From: Trichocoleus sp. FACHB-40
GTDB taxonomy: Bacteria; Cyanobacteriota; Cyanobacteriia; Cyanobacteriales; FACHB-T130
Reading direction: 5' to 3'
DNA length: 64,000 nucleotides
Assembly: GCF_014695915.1 (NCBI RefSeq)
Contig: NZ_JACJPF010000062.1
Span: 1 to 64,000, forward strand
The notes under the pieces are model-generated. The model saw only the letters and a list, made by a program, of their open reading frames with translations, had not been told where the DNA came from and made no database searches. Made by a program: the position numbers and the translations under genes. The stretch's first letter is position 1; each line of letters starts with the position of its first letter. Below are positions 52,651 through 62,639 of the stretch, piece by piece.

Positions 52651-53337
52651 ATGATATTGAGCAAAGAACTCCGAGGCATATTACTAGCCATAACTTTTTT
52701 CGGAATTATTTTAACGTTTTTAAAGTTAATTTTAAATCCAGAAGCAGGTAATAAAACTGTTAGCTTGTTCGCTTTTCCGCCAACTGTTCCATTAACTGAA
52801 GCTCAACTATTGGAAAGTAAACCTCTGAATGATACAGTTAATCAGCTACCTGGACAATACGATTCTGTTATTGCTGGAAGGCGATATCGATATATTAAAA
52901 ATGGCATTTCTATCAATATAGAGATGCGCTATGTGGTAGGTACTCTGGGAAATATCGATAGCTTGCTGCAAAAACATACTGATGTTAAGCTACCTCGTGG
53001 TGAGATGATACAGGCGTTACGCCAACAAAATAAAATGGGCTTTTATAGCCTCTTTGTTTATCGGCATCAAGCTTACTTGAATGCCTGTATTAACCCACGC
53101 GGAAACAGTACAGTTACTATGCAACAATTTTTGAAAAATCAGGTTACTTACGACTTACAAATAAGACGTTTGATGCCTTGGTTATTAGGTGAAGAAACTT
53201 TGCGCGATCGCCGTTGTCTTTGGGCACATTTATCCACGCCTTTAAATGCTACTAATCTTGAGTCTTCCTACCAACTTTTGGAACAAGCTTGGGTTTCCTG
53301 GTTTCGCTGGTGGAAACCGCGTTTTCCCAAACAATAG
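52651..53337 (+). CDS. Cyanoexosortase system-associated protein
   Basis: 228 residues. One N-terminal membrane helix (GILLAITFFGIILTFLKL) and an outer domain with two notable motifs: VIAGRRYRYIKNGISINIEM and NACINPRGNSTVT. This is the plan of the protein that lies directly after cyanoexosortases. Five bp separate it from the exosortase gene. Its role is inferred from position: assisting or guiding the exosortase. Confidence 0.78.
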   Translation: MILSKELRGILLAITFFGIILTFLKLILNPEAGNKTVSLFAFPPTVPLTEAQLLESKPLNDTVNQLPGQYDSVIAGRRYRYIKNGISINIEMRYVVGTLGNIDSLLQKHTDVKLPRGEMIQALRQQNKMGFYSLFVYRHQAYLNACINPRGNSTVTMQQFLKNQVTYDLQIRRLMPWLLGEETLRDRRCLWAHLSTPLNATNLESSYQLLEQAWVSWFRWWKPRFPKQ

Positions 53338-53343
53338 AGAGTT

Positions 53344-54087
53344 TTGAGTAATAACAATTTAGAAAAAAGTTTTACTTCTATGAATCAATTAGAAAGCAAA
53401 GAAATCCAGACTATTTCTCTTTTGCGGGTCGCAGGTTACGGCTTGTTGATGTTAGCCTTCTTTGATTTTTCTCAGATTCTTGTTCCGCCACGCTTTACTA
53501 ACCCAACCTGGGAATTTCAGATGATGGGTTCTCTCGTTGAAAGAGTTCCTGTACCTTTGATAGGACTGGTGTTAGTTTTTTACGGAGATTTAAGTTATCG
53601 CCGCAAATTAGAAATAACTATTTTAAAACTTTTTTCCTGGGTTTCTCTAGCATTGGGAGTATTATTTTTGCTGCTAATTCCTTTAGGAGTTAATAACACT
53701 TGGCGACTTTACAATCGAAACAATGCCCAAATCAATTACCAATCATCTCAACAGTTATCGCAAATTCAACAATTTAAAGGTAGGTTAGCACAAGCTACCA
53801 CTGAAGAAGATATGAATCAGCTTTTTGCGGCTTTAAATCCCCAAGAGCGATCGCCTGAAATTAAAAATACTGAAGGCTTCAAAAAGAAACTACTTGCAGA
53901 AATTGGTAAAGCTGAGAAGATTGTCACTACCCAAAATCAAACAACGCGCCAAAATATGCGCCTTAGCCTAATAAAAAGTTCTCTAAAGTGGAACTTAGGT
54001 GCGTTGGTTTCTGCTACTTTGTTTGTTTGGATTTGGCACGCCACACGCTGGGCGCGACGCAAGCGGAGCAAGAGCATTCGTAATTAA
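53344..54087 (+). CDS. HpsJ-like protein, exosortase-associated
   Basis: 247 residues with three to four membrane helices: two near the N-terminus (LLMLAFFDFSQILVPPRF and the PVPLIGLVLVFYG region) and one at the end before RRKRSKSIRN. The middle is a soluble helical part. The VPPRFTNPTWEFQ motif fits the HpsJ family attached to cyanoexosortase loci. Frame starts at a TTG; the ATG at 53380 (MNQLES) is an alternative. Likely part of the exosortase complex. Confidence 0.76.
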   Translation: MSNNNLEKSFTSMNQLESKEIQTISLLRVAGYGLLMLAFFDFSQILVPPRFTNPTWEFQMMGSLVERVPVPLIGLVLVFYGDLSYRRKLEITILKLFSWVSLALGVLFLLLIPLGVNNTWRLYNRNNAQINYQSSQQLSQIQQFKGRLAQATTEEDMNQLFAALNPQERSPEIKNTEGFKKKLLAEIGKAEKIVTTQNQTTRQNMRLSLIKSSLKWNLGALVSATLFVWIWHATRWARRKRSKSIRN

Positions 54088-54115
54088 TACGTTATGGTTT
54101 ATCAACCCTAAAGGA

Positions 54116-54143
54116 AGGCTTCGCCTAAGAAAAGGCGAAGCCT
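54116..54143. terminator. Terminator between HpsJ-like gene and glgX
   Basis: AGGCTTCGCCT-AAGAAA-AGGCGAAGCCT, perfect 11-bp stem, between the convergent stops at 54087 and 54163. Confidence 0.8.
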
Positions 54144-54162
54144 ATTTAATTGGTCTTGAGTT

Positions 54163-56289
54163 CTATGGCAGACAGCGTAAGACTACTAGCGATCGCGCCG
54201 TGACTGGCACAGCTTTATCACCCGTGTAAATAGCTCCGTCTTCTACGAAACTAGCCTCCTTAGTATCAATCTCAACCATCCACCCTCGCTCTTGCAAATC
54301 AATTGGTAAAGTAAACTCAATCATTTCCCAGTGAGCATTAAAGAACAACAGAAAGCTCTCATCAATAATGCGTTGACCTTGGGGGCCAACTCTGGGAATT
54401 TCCTCTCCATTCAAGAAAACCCCAATTGCCTTGGAAAAACCAATCTGCCACTGTTCCTCAGTCATCTCGCTACCATCAGGATTGAACCAGGCAAGATCGC
54501 TTATCGTCCTACCGTGGATCGGTCTTCCTTGAAACCACTTGCGTCGCTGAAATACCGGATGTTTGCGGCGGAAGTAGATTAGCTGGCGAGTAAAATTTAA
54601 CAGCTCAGCTTTTTCATTTTGCAAATTCCAATCCAACCAGGAAATTTCATTGTCTTGGCAATAGGCATTATTATTACCCTTTTGGGTTCGCTGCATTTCG
54701 TCCCCGGAAACCAGCATCGGTACCCCTTGGGAAAGCATTAACGTCACCAGGAAGTTTCGCTTTTGTCGTTCCCGCAACGCCAAAATTGCGGGGTCATTGG
54801 TTTCCCCTTCTACCCCGCAATTCCACGAACGGTTATGGCTATCGCCATCGCAGTTGTTTTCTCCATTCGCCTCGTTGTGCTTCTCGTTGTAGCTGACCAG
54901 ATCGTAGAGAGTGAAACCATCGTGGGCAGTTATAAAGTTGATACTGGCATAAGGACTGCGCCCATTGGTCTGGTATAAATCAGAGCTACCCGTGAAGCGG
55001 TAGGCAAATTCCCCTAAGCTGCCATCCTCACCGCGCCAGAAATCTCGCATGACATCGCGATACCTGCCATTCCACTCTGACCACAGCAGGGGAAAGTTGC
55101 CGACTTGGTAGCCGCCATCTCCCACATCCCAAGGTTCGGCAATCAGCTTCACATCCGCGATTACAGGGTCTTGGTGGACAATGGTAAAGAATGCTGCCAG
55201 ATTATTCACGTCATAAAGTTCTCGCGCCAGTGCCGAGGCCAGGTCGAAGCGGAATCCATCGACGTGCATCTCCAAGACCCAATAGCGCAGACTATCCATG
55301 ATTAACTTCAGGATTTGCGGATGGCGCACGTTCAAGGAATTTCCGCAACCCGTGAAATCCATGTAATAGCGGGGATCGTCCTCTACCAGGCGATAGTAAG
55401 CGGCATTATCTACCCCCCGCATCGACAATGTAGGGCCTAGGTGATTGCCTTCGCCCGTATGGTTGTAGACCACATCCAGAATGACCTCAATTCCCGCTTT
55501 GTGCAGTGCCTTTACCATTGCCTTGAACTCGCGTACCTGACCCCCCGGAGTTTTATCGGCACTATAGCCAGAGTAGGGGGCAAAATAATTGAGGGAATCG
55601 TAGCCCCAGAAATTCCTCAGTCCCTTGTCAGCGAGATGTCCGGGAAAGCCTAAGAAGTGATGCACGGGCATCACTTCTACTGATGTAATTCCTAGGGTCT
55701 GGAGATGAGCGATCGCGGCCGGATGCGCCAGTCCCGCGTAAGTACCCCGCAGTTGTTCCGGGATATTCGGTTGCAGCTGGGTAAATCCTTTGACGTGGGT
55801 TTCATAGATGATCGTCTCGTGGAATGGGATTCGCAGCAGTTGATCCCCTTCCCAATCAAAGGACTCATCAATAACAACCGATTTTGGCATCAGATGGGCG
55901 CTATCAGTTTCGCTGAAGCTGAGGTCTTCTTTTGGGTCATCCCAAGAGTAGCCAAAGAGTTCTGGTCCATTGACGACATCGCCATCAATCGCTTTCGCAT
56001 ACGGGTCGATCAGGAGTTTGTTGGGGTTGAAGCGATGACCTTGAGATGGATCGTAGGAGCCATATACACGATATCCATAGCGTTGTCCCGGCGCTATCCC
56101 CGGCACATAGCCGTGCCAAACCCAGTTGTCTACTTCCGTCAGGGTGAGGCGTTTCTCCTTACCGTCTTTGTCAAACAGACAAAGTTCTACACCCGTTGCG
56201 TTTTCACTGAACAAAGCGAAATTTGTACCTTTGCCATCCCAGTAAGAACCTAAAGGATAAACGTTACCAGGCCAGAGTTCTAGGTGCAT
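54163..56289 (-). CDS. glgX: Glycogen debranching enzyme (isoamylase type)
   Basis: 708 residues. Hydrolyses alpha-1,6 branches of glycogen or starch-like granules after phosphorylase action. An N-terminal carbohydrate-binding module (LELWPGNVYPLGSYWDGKGTN) precedes the GH13 barrel with DVVYNHTGEG, DGFRFDLASALA (nucleophile Asp), IAEPWDVG (acid Glu) and FITAHDGFTLYDLV. Length and motif order are normal. The start ATG follows MHLELWPG. It is a lone gene, with a 760-bp gap upstream. Confidence 0.95.
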   Translation of the reverse strand: MHLELWPGNVYPLGSYWDGKGTNFALFSENATGVELCLFDKDGKEKRLTLTEVDNWVWHGYVPGIAPGQRYGYRVYGSYDPSQGHRFNPNKLLIDPYAKAIDGDVVNGPELFGYSWDDPKEDLSFSETDSAHLMPKSVVIDESFDWEGDQLLRIPFHETIIYETHVKGFTQLQPNIPEQLRGTYAGLAHPAAIAHLQTLGITSVEVMPVHHFLGFPGHLADKGLRNFWGYDSLNYFAPYSGYSADKTPGGQVREFKAMVKALHKAGIEVILDVVYNHTGEGNHLGPTLSMRGVDNAAYYRLVEDDPRYYMDFTGCGNSLNVRHPQILKLIMDSLRYWVLEMHVDGFRFDLASALARELYDVNNLAAFFTIVHQDPVIADVKLIAEPWDVGDGGYQVGNFPLLWSEWNGRYRDVMRDFWRGEDGSLGEFAYRFTGSSDLYQTNGRSPYASINFITAHDGFTLYDLVSYNEKHNEANGENNCDGDSHNRSWNCGVEGETNDPAILALRERQKRNFLVTLMLSQGVPMLVSGDEMQRTQKGNNNAYCQDNEISWLDWNLQNEKAELLNFTRQLIYFRRKHPVFQRRKWFQGRPIHGRTISDLAWFNPDGSEMTEEQWQIGFSKAIGVFLNGEEIPRVGPQGQRIIDESFLLFFNAHWEMIEFTLPIDLQERGWMVEIDTKEASFVEDGAIYTGDKAVPVTARSLVVLRCLP

Positions 56290-57049
56290 ATATGGAAAAA
56301 TTCACGAAAAATTGATAGTTAGCTAAAATCAACTCCTTACAGCGTCAGTTCACTCCAGGCAAACGCATCTAATCTCTCAAGTCTTGCTAAATGAATGACT
56401 TAATTGTAGGAATGTTGTTATTCCACGCTGTATCTTATTGATTTAATTGATGTTCAAAATTTAGATGTGTTTGCCTTACTAATCGAGTTAAAAGTATTCT
56501 TGCATATCCGTGATGGCAAGTTTTTATATTTGGGTATCAAGTTTATCATAAATTGTTTGGTTAAAAGTTCCTATTGAAACAATCTCCTCTCTTCATCAAC
56601 CGCAAGCAGCATCAGCAAATGCCCATTATTGTGCGTAAACCGAAGAAAGTCTTAGACACCATGACCCTTGATTACCCACGTGTTGTTTAAAATAATTTAA
56701 CTGTTACTGTTTTCTGCGGCTTCTATCCGAGAATGGAACTAAGGTTAAGCTTAAAGGTGATTTTAAATACAAAATATCTTCATATTAGTTATGGCTGATA
56801 CCTAGTAGCATTCAAATAGGTCGTTTCAGTTCGCTTTACTCAGGATGACATAGCACGTATAAATGCAACTTTGTATGAGTAGTATTTTCGGTTAAGTCTG
56901 AGCGCGATCGCAAACATAAACAGCAAGAATTCAGAATTCAGAAAAATGAGGGTACAGCAAAAACGTTTCAAGGGCTAATTGTTTTAGCTGCCTATCGTTT
57001 GATCCAAGACTTTCCTAAATCTGAAATAGATAACTAGCAACGGGATAAT
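56290..57049. other. Long gap without supported gene
   Basis: 760 bp between glgX and the membrane gene. It is AT-rich with a single HIP1 site near 56910. One 38-codon open stretch exists at 56574-56690 but shows no gene-like features. It may contain the promoter of glgX near 56300. No repeat family of the window was recognised. Confidence 0.55.
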
Positions 57050-57472
57050 CTACAGCCATTGTCCGCCCCGAAAACGCCAGCGGGGAAATATAATTCGCAT
57101 AATTGTTTGCGATGCTATATAAACAGCAAGCCAAACAACGCTGTAGTGGAGTGCGAACCATTGCAGCGGTAAATCTCGTCTTACACCTGGTAAGCCAAAT
57201 ATTTTTACTAATAGCACTATAAATATTGCTTCCCAGATACCAGCAAGTAATTGCAAGACTCCGGGCCAATCGCTATCCCAGCGAAATTTCTGGATATAGT
57301 CATAAAGAACATCCCAAGCCAGTCCAAAGATAGCAACATCTAGCAATACCCAGAAATAAACTGGATTCGCTGGGCCGATAATGCCCAAATAAAAGGGTAA
57401 AGTTACTAAAACGCCTACTGTTGCAAGTAGTAATAACCGAGTTTGCCAGCGACCAAACAGAGTTGGAGTCAT
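57050..57472 (-). CDS. Membrane protein, unknown
   Basis: 140 residues with four hydrophobic segments; DVLYDYIQKFRWDSDWPG is the longest loop and IMRIIFPRWRFRGGQW is a conserved-looking C-terminus. It resembles small cyanobacterial integral membrane proteins near FHA genes, but I do not recognise the family. It lies 135 bp downstream of the FHA-oxidoreductase gene on the same strand. Confidence 0.65.
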   Translation of the reverse strand: MTPTLFGRWQTRLLLLATVGVLVTLPFYLGIIGPANPVYFWVLLDVAIFGLAWDVLYDYIQKFRWDSDWPGVLQLLAGIWEAIFIVLLVKIFGLPGVRRDLPLQWFALHYSVVWLAVYIASQTIMRIIFPRWRFRGGQWL

Positions 57473-57607
57473 AGGATTTTGGATTTTAGATTTTTAATTT
57501 TGGATTGCTCCGACGGATGATGGAAACTTGCAAATTGTTGCTTTTTAGCAGAATTACTGAACGTGTATTTCCGGATAATCGCCTAACCATCGACACAGGA
57601 ATTAATG

Positions 57608-59599
57608 CTAAGGGGATTGATTTGCTGCCCATTTTAGCCATTGTCCAAGGGAACTAAAAAGGTTTAATCGGTGCATTCCAGGCGATCGCGCGGCTGCGAG
57701 GCTATCAACTGTACAAAGTGCGGCATACTGCAAACCGAGGAAGCTATCAACAGCCGCATAGGGGCCACCTAGTGTCATGGCACCAGCAGCATACATTCGC
57801 CCGCGTGAGGCGCGCATATCAACGATTTCAAAGTCGTTGGCGACGGCTATGCGCCCATTTTCGTACAAGGGGAGGTTGTAATGGCTAACGAGGTCGTTAA
57901 GCAGGGGACTTGCTTTGACTTTGGCATCGAGTCCGGTGGCATCAATGATAAAGTCAGCTTCCAGCCGAATTTGCCCTTTTAAGCCTTTCTCTTGAATGTA
58001 GGTGATGGTGTGTCCTGTTGCTGATGATTGCGGGTCGCGTTCGACTTTTTCAACTGCACCAAAGGCGATTTGATACCAGCCTTGGCGGATGCCTTCTTCT
58101 ACGATGCGCTTCCAATCTCCACGATCTGCGGTGGTGGTGCCTCCCCAGTCTGCTAGTAGGCGCGATCGCGCTTGGGGGTCGGCTTTTTCGAGCATTACCC
58201 GCAATTCGCCACCCCAGCAGGCTTTGGGCCAGTTAAAGGGTTGAAATTCGTAGTGATTTTCGACGGTACGCTGAGAGGTACCAAATTTGTTGCCTTGGGG
58301 TTTGGGCGATCGCATCAAGTGTAACAGCGCAATATTCTGATTTTTCTTTCTAGCTTCATAAATTCGCTGTACAATCCGCGAGGCGACAATTCCCCGTCCC
58401 CGAATCATCACCGTCCCGCCATATTGCTCTAAATGTTCGTAGACGTGGTTATGTTCTTCGTAGGCATTCACCACTGATTTGAAATCGCCTGTTTTTTCCC
58501 GGTATTCTTGCAAATCTGGGAGAAACTGAATTGCTGGATAGCCAGTTGCTAGTTGTACGTTGCGGGCGATTAAAAAAGCATGGTCGCGGCGGTTGGCGCT
58601 GGTGCGAGAATAAGCGATCGCATACCTTCCATCCTCTGTTTTCCGAATCGACCGCACGCTTCCGTAGCGAAATATTTGCTCCCAACCAATCCGTTTGGCT
58701 TCTCTATCTATTGAGTCAAATACATTACCAGCGCGGGGGGTGTAAGTTTGGGCAAAGGTTGGTTCAGCAAACACTTGCCATAAATACCCTAATGCTGTAC
58801 TAATACTTCCCTTAAACAAGTCGCGCCAAGCTTCCCGTAAAGCATAGCTGGGCCAACCCCAAATATTATCTGGACAAGAATCTGAGTTTGAGCGCAACCG
58901 TTCGTGCAGAGGAATTTGCGAATTCATGCAAAGCCGCTGGTAACGGGCGTAGGGCTGCGCCTCCATCCCCAAAGCCGCAATGCGATCGCTTTTCACCCCG
59001 GAAATTCTCAATAAATCCACCCAGACAAAGCTGCCCAACCCCGCCCCAACTGCCGCATAGTCCACTTCATCCACCGACAACCCGGTAGCATGGAGGTCTT
59101 GTACTACAACTTGGTCTGCCCCAAACACAGGCGGGGGAAAGCTACTACTAACCGCCACCACTGGTTGAGGTGCAGGCTGACTAATGTTGGGGTCGGGTAA
59201 ATCGGTGTCTGGGTTAAATAAAATCTGGGAATTGCCAGAAGGGGACGGCGCTGGTGTACTGGCAGCGAAAGTAACAATAATTTGGTAGGGGCCCATTTGC
59301 AGCGTATCGCCGTTCGCCAAAATGCTCCGCGTCTGACGTTGCCCATTGACAAAGGTGCCGTTGCTGCTGTTTTGGTCAATTACCACCACGCCGCCTGCAT
59401 CCTGTTCAATTAGGACGTGGAAGCGGGAAACCTCAAGACTATTAAGAACCATCCGGGAGACGCGACGCTCGTTTATTTCGGCTGGCATCTGATTAAATTC
59501 TCGTCCTAGCGCAATTGGGACGGAGAGTATTGGTTCGCGTCGTTCTCCCGTTGCTGGGTCGTCCCAGCTAAGCCGAAGGCGCAGGGATGCGGGATTCAT
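57608..59599 (-). CDS. FHA domain fused to a flavin/NAD(P)-binding oxidoreductase-like domain
   Basis: 663 residues. The FHA domain (about 20-110) has GR at 32-33, SRFH at 58-61 and SSNGTFVNG at 78-86, the phosphothreonine-binding residues. A linker of about 65 residues follows. The second part (about 185-640) starts VDYAAVGAGLGSFVWVDLL (GxGxxS, Rossmann-like), a later GGTVMIRGRGIVASRIVQ segment and a terminal GRMYAAGAMTLGGPYAAVD motif like an FAD-binding GD loop. It resembles lysine/ornithine N-monooxygenase-like proteins. It forms an operon with the FHA gene upstream (17-bp gap). The substrate is not known. Confidence 0.72.
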   Translation of the reverse strand: MNPASLRLRLSWDDPATGERREPILSVPIALGREFNQMPAEINERRVSRMVLNSLEVSRFHVLIEQDAGGVVVIDQNSSNGTFVNGQRQTRSILANGDTLQMGPYQIIVTFAASTPAPSPSGNSQILFNPDTDLPDPNISQPAPQPVVAVSSSFPPPVFGADQVVVQDLHATGLSVDEVDYAAVGAGLGSFVWVDLLRISGVKSDRIAALGMEAQPYARYQRLCMNSQIPLHERLRSNSDSCPDNIWGWPSYALREAWRDLFKGSISTALGYLWQVFAEPTFAQTYTPRAGNVFDSIDREAKRIGWEQIFRYGSVRSIRKTEDGRYAIAYSRTSANRRDHAFLIARNVQLATGYPAIQFLPDLQEYREKTGDFKSVVNAYEEHNHVYEHLEQYGGTVMIRGRGIVASRIVQRIYEARKKNQNIALLHLMRSPKPQGNKFGTSQRTVENHYEFQPFNWPKACWGGELRVMLEKADPQARSRLLADWGGTTTADRGDWKRIVEEGIRQGWYQIAFGAVEKVERDPQSSATGHTITYIQEKGLKGQIRLEADFIIDATGLDAKVKASPLLNDLVSHYNLPLYENGRIAVANDFEIVDMRASRGRMYAAGAMTLGGPYAAVDSFLGLQYAALCTVDSLAAARSPGMHRLNLFSSLGQWLKWAANQSP

Positions 59600-59616
59600 T
59601 CTTTATGACCTAAATA

Positions 59617-60168
59617 TTAGTTGCCGTTGGGAGTTACTAATACACTGAGCGCTGCTGCTAAGGAAGTGCCACACCAGGGACATCCCAAATTTAGCTGCTT
59701 ATACGGAGAAACTTTATTACAAGCAAAACATTGCAGCCCATAGGTTACAGGGTTAGGGCGGGTAGTTCCCGGAGCTACTGCTTTTGCTGCTGGGGAGGAC
59801 GGTGGCATTATTATAGTGGCGGGAACAGTGATCGCGCCCAGACAAACAGCAGTGACTTTTAGTTCCATCTGCCCTAAGTAAAAAATGCTACCCTGACTCA
59901 GAGCCACTTCGCCTTGAGCAATGCTGCATCCATCCACTAGAGGGGGATTACTTTCTCGCAGGGAACGCAAGTAGAAGCTTTGCTGCTGCGCTTGAAAAAA
60001 AATTTCGACGTGCAGCCCCGATACTGTGGGATCTGTCAGTACGATATCGCATCGAGCTGGGTCACGACCGATGCGGATTGTTCCAGGGTTTTTACCGATT
60101 TGGTGGTCGTTAATTGTCAGGCTTTTTACCTGCGTTGCTTCGTACCACTCTAAAGTTAGTTCGTTCAT
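59617..60168 (-). CDS. FHA domain protein with C-terminal zinc ribbon
   Basis: 183 residues. FHA core: IRIGRDPARCDIVLTDPTVSGLHVEIF, with the usual GR and S-G-L-H pattern in place of SRxH, so the phosphothreonine site is partly altered. The end is a zinc ribbon, CFAC and CPWC, 18 residues apart. FHA plus zinc ribbon suits a scaffold or adaptor. It is upstream of the FHA-oxidoreductase gene with a 17-bp gap; an Ser/Thr kinase partner was not found in the window. Confidence 0.78.
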   Translation of the reverse strand: MNELTLEWYEATQVKSLTINDHQIGKNPGTIRIGRDPARCDIVLTDPTVSGLHVEIFFQAQQQSFYLRSLRESNPPLVDGCSIAQGEVALSQGSIFYLGQMELKVTAVCLGAITVPATIIMPPSSPAAKAVAPGTTRPNPVTYGLQCFACNKVSPYKQLNLGCPWCGTSLAAALSVLVTPNGN

Positions 60169-60282
60169 CGCTCTAGCCTTATATATTGTCTACTTCTATA
60201 AAGTGCTTCAAGTTAGCCTGTTCTGATTTCTAACATGAGCTAGAAGAGAAATCCGAAATTGTGTATGAAGTTTAAAGAAGGA

Positions 60283-60648
60283 GGGATTGGGGACTGGGGA
60301 TTGGGGATTGGGAAGACCTATACATTAAATCCGGTTAATTTGGAACCCCAGAACCCTACCCTGCTCTTCGTTGAGGCAGGGTGGTTTTATACAATGAGAA
60401 AAAATATCGAAAATTGCAACACTTTGTAGGGGCATTGCCATGCCCCTACCGCCAACCAAAATCAACGTTATAGAATTTTCTTTTAATCAATGAAGCCACT
60501 CTGCTTTTTAAGGGAGATGCAAGGGGTATCTTGTAGGGCTTGCTACAGCCAGTGGGACTTTTAAAACATCCTTTTAAATCAGTCCCATTGCACCCTACCG
60601 AACTTCAGCGGAAGGTTCCCCAATCCCCAATCCCCAATCCCCAATCCC
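60283..60648. repeat. Gap with two inverted GGGGATT STRR arrays
   Basis: No gene lies in 60169-60647. GGGGATT/GGGGACT units at 60283-60312 face CCCCAAT units at 60618-60648 in inverted orientation. A C/G hairpin, ACCCTGC/GCAGGGT (60358-60382), lies between. The second array reaches the TAG stop of nfi. Confidence 0.8.
60426..60449. repeat. Dispersed palindrome, GTAGGGGCATGGC type, copy 3
   Basis: GTAGGGGCA-TTGCCA-TGCCCCTAC; the arms match copies at 9856 and 30342. Confidence 0.82.
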
Positions 60649-61310
60649 TACCTATTCGATGCCAATTTATCAGCCCAGCGGGTTGTCTCTGGCAAACGAT
60701 ATTTCGGCGTACAACGCATTACATAATCTATTGCCGTTGTCAAGCTTACTCGATGTCCGCTAGAGACATAAACTGGTTTAACGCCTTTGCGAGTCCGCAA
60801 GACTGCGCCGATTGTTTCACGGCGATGGATTAAAGGTTGCCAATTGCCGCGTTCTAAAGGCAATTCCTCATGCTTCCCAACCAGCAAGGATTTCGCTACG
60901 CCAATAGTGGGAACGTCTATCAGCACTCCCAAATGGCAGGCAATCCCAAAGCGACGGGGATGGGCGATGCCTTGACCATCACATAATATCAAGTCAGGCG
61001 CGATCGCGAGTTTCTCTAGCGCGTCCAGTACGGCGGGGATTTCTCGAAACGAGAGGAATCCGGGAACATAGGGAAAGGTAGTAGGACGCTTTGCGATCGC
61101 TTGCTCTTTTAGCTCCAAGTCTGGAAAACTGAGAACGGCAACAGCTGCGCGTGAGATGCTAAAAGAATCCTCAAAGCCCATATCGACACCAGCCACATAC
61201 TGCACCGATTCCAACTGATCTGAGGTGATTACTTCTTTTCTGAGCTCTTGTTGAATAGGCAGCGCTTCTTCAACTGTAAGAGGCCATGCGTGACGTTGGT
61301 GGATTTTCAT
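60648..61310 (-). CDS. nfi: Endonuclease V
   Basis: 220 residues. Cuts DNA near deaminated bases, mainly inosine, as a repair nuclease. Motifs: [11 protein letters not shown] (metal Asp), [40 protein letters not shown] and [12 protein letters not shown]. The start ATG overlaps the stop of the glycosyltransferase gene by 4 bp (ATGA). The stop codon abuts the CCCCAAT tandem repeat. Confidence 0.95.
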   Translation of the reverse strand: MKIHQRHAWPLTVEEALPIQQELRKEVITSDQLESVQYVAGVDMGFEDSFSISRAAVAVLSFPDLELKEQAIAKRPTTFPYVPGFLSFREIPAVLDALEKLAIAPDLILCDGQGIAHPRRFGIACHLGVLIDVPTIGVAKSLLVGKHEELPLERGNWQPLIHRRETIGAVLRTRKGVKPVYVSSGHRVSLTTAIDYVMRCTPKYRLPETTRWADKLASNR

Positions 61311-62302
61311 TGATCAACTTCGACATCCTGATTTTTTTCCAGCCACTCAATTACTCGTGCTTCTTCTGACAGTTTCGCTTGATTTTGCCCAACTGCCCTA
61401 GCGCGGACATTGATCAAGCCAATCGGGGTACTCAACAAATCTACAAGCGTGGCTTTGCCAGCGACGCACATCGCCCCTTTTATCGGCAATTCCTTCACCA
61501 GCCACCGTCCCAGCCGCACTGCATATTGCTTGGGAGTTGGTTCGTGCATCAATTTGACACCATGCAATTCGTGCAAGTAGCGATTTGAGCGACCATAGCG
61601 CCGCCATTGGCTTTGGAGTTCTGGCACTGTGGAACGGTGGCGATGCCGGACAATAGCTGTAGGGGCAAAATGTAGCTGCCAGTTGCTTTCCCTCTGGATG
61701 CGCCAACAGATATCAGCATCGCCGCCAGTTGTCAGGTGAGGGCGAAATAAACCCACCTCTTGGAAAGCTTTTTTGCGAATTGCTAGGTTTGCAGTTTGAC
61801 CGTATGGGCAGAACGTATTAGCTAAAGTATGTTTCTGGGACAAAACATCTTCTCGCTGGGCGTGTTGTTCCAGCAGAGTTTTACCCGGCAAAGCCATAAT
61901 TTCGCCTACGACAATACCAATATTGGGATTCTCGAAAGGCTGGATTAAGCCTGCTAACCAATCTGGTTCTGGACGACAATCGGCATCGGTGAAGGCAAAA
62001 ATGTCAGTTGTTGCTGCCCGAATTCCAGCATTTCGCGCCGCATAAGAGCTTTGGATTTTGTTTTCGGTAATTGGGCGAATTGTCCACCCAGAGGAGGCGG
62101 CTGACTCGGCGGCTGACTGGAGAAGGCTGAGGGTGCGATCGCTACTATTATTGTCTACCAGCAAATACTCTACATTCTCGGCTGGATAACTTTGCGACAA
62201 GAGGCAGCTGATTAAACCTGACAAGTCCCTTTCACCATTGTAGATCGGGACTATTACTGAAACTTTGGGCCCAAAAGGCTGTGTCATGGGGCGGGAGTTC
62301 AT
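61307..62302 (-). CDS. GT2 glycosyltransferase
   Basis: 331 residues. GT-A fold: [21 protein letters not shown], metal DxD-type site [18 protein letters not shown], and [15 protein letters not shown] (acceptor EDxx-like). The C-terminal quarter is helical and basic. It ends in the ATGA overlap with nfi, which suggests translational coupling but no shared pathway. Probably a cell-surface glycan enzyme; substrate unknown. The 337-bp stretch 62303-62639 upstream holds no gene. Confidence 0.85.
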   Translation of the reverse strand: MNSRPMTQPFGPKVSVIVPIYNGERDLSGLISCLLSQSYPAENVEYLLVDNNSSDRTLSLLQSAAESAASSGWTIRPITENKIQSSYAARNAGIRAATTDIFAFTDADCRPEPDWLAGLIQPFENPNIGIVVGEIMALPGKTLLEQHAQREDVLSQKHTLANTFCPYGQTANLAIRKKAFQEVGLFRPHLTTGGDADICWRIQRESNWQLHFAPTAIVRHRHRSTVPELQSQWRRYGRSNRYLHELHGVKLMHEPTPKQYAVRLGRWLVKELPIKGAMCVAGKATLVDLLSTPIGLINVRARAVGQNQAKLSEEARVIEWLEKNQDVEVDQ

Positions 62303-62639
62303 GCCGTTTTTTAATACCGTTTCTTATAAATTTAGGCGGCGAAATTTACCAACCAAAAGAAATACTGATTTTAGTTGAGTCGGTAATGCTTATTTTACTT
62401 TTTGGTGCAGTAGTTTATCTTCAGCCGTTTCCAGCCGCATCTCACCTCCTTTCTATGTCTTCTAACTGATGATGCTTGCTGTTCTAAAATAGCAAAGTTC
62501 TTATAACTAGGGCATCTTGCTATACCAGCTCTCGCCTGAACCTATTTATCTCCGAAGATGGAGCGTTCCGGGGATCAGCCAGTGTTACGTTAGTTTACAA
62601 GTTTTTAAAAAAATTGAAATTACTGATGGGAGGTTAGCA

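Noticed and set aside
56574-56690. A 38-codon open frame in the glgX upstream gap
   Set aside because: TTG start, no ribosome-binding site and no recognisable domain. Chance frames of this length are common in AT-rich gaps.
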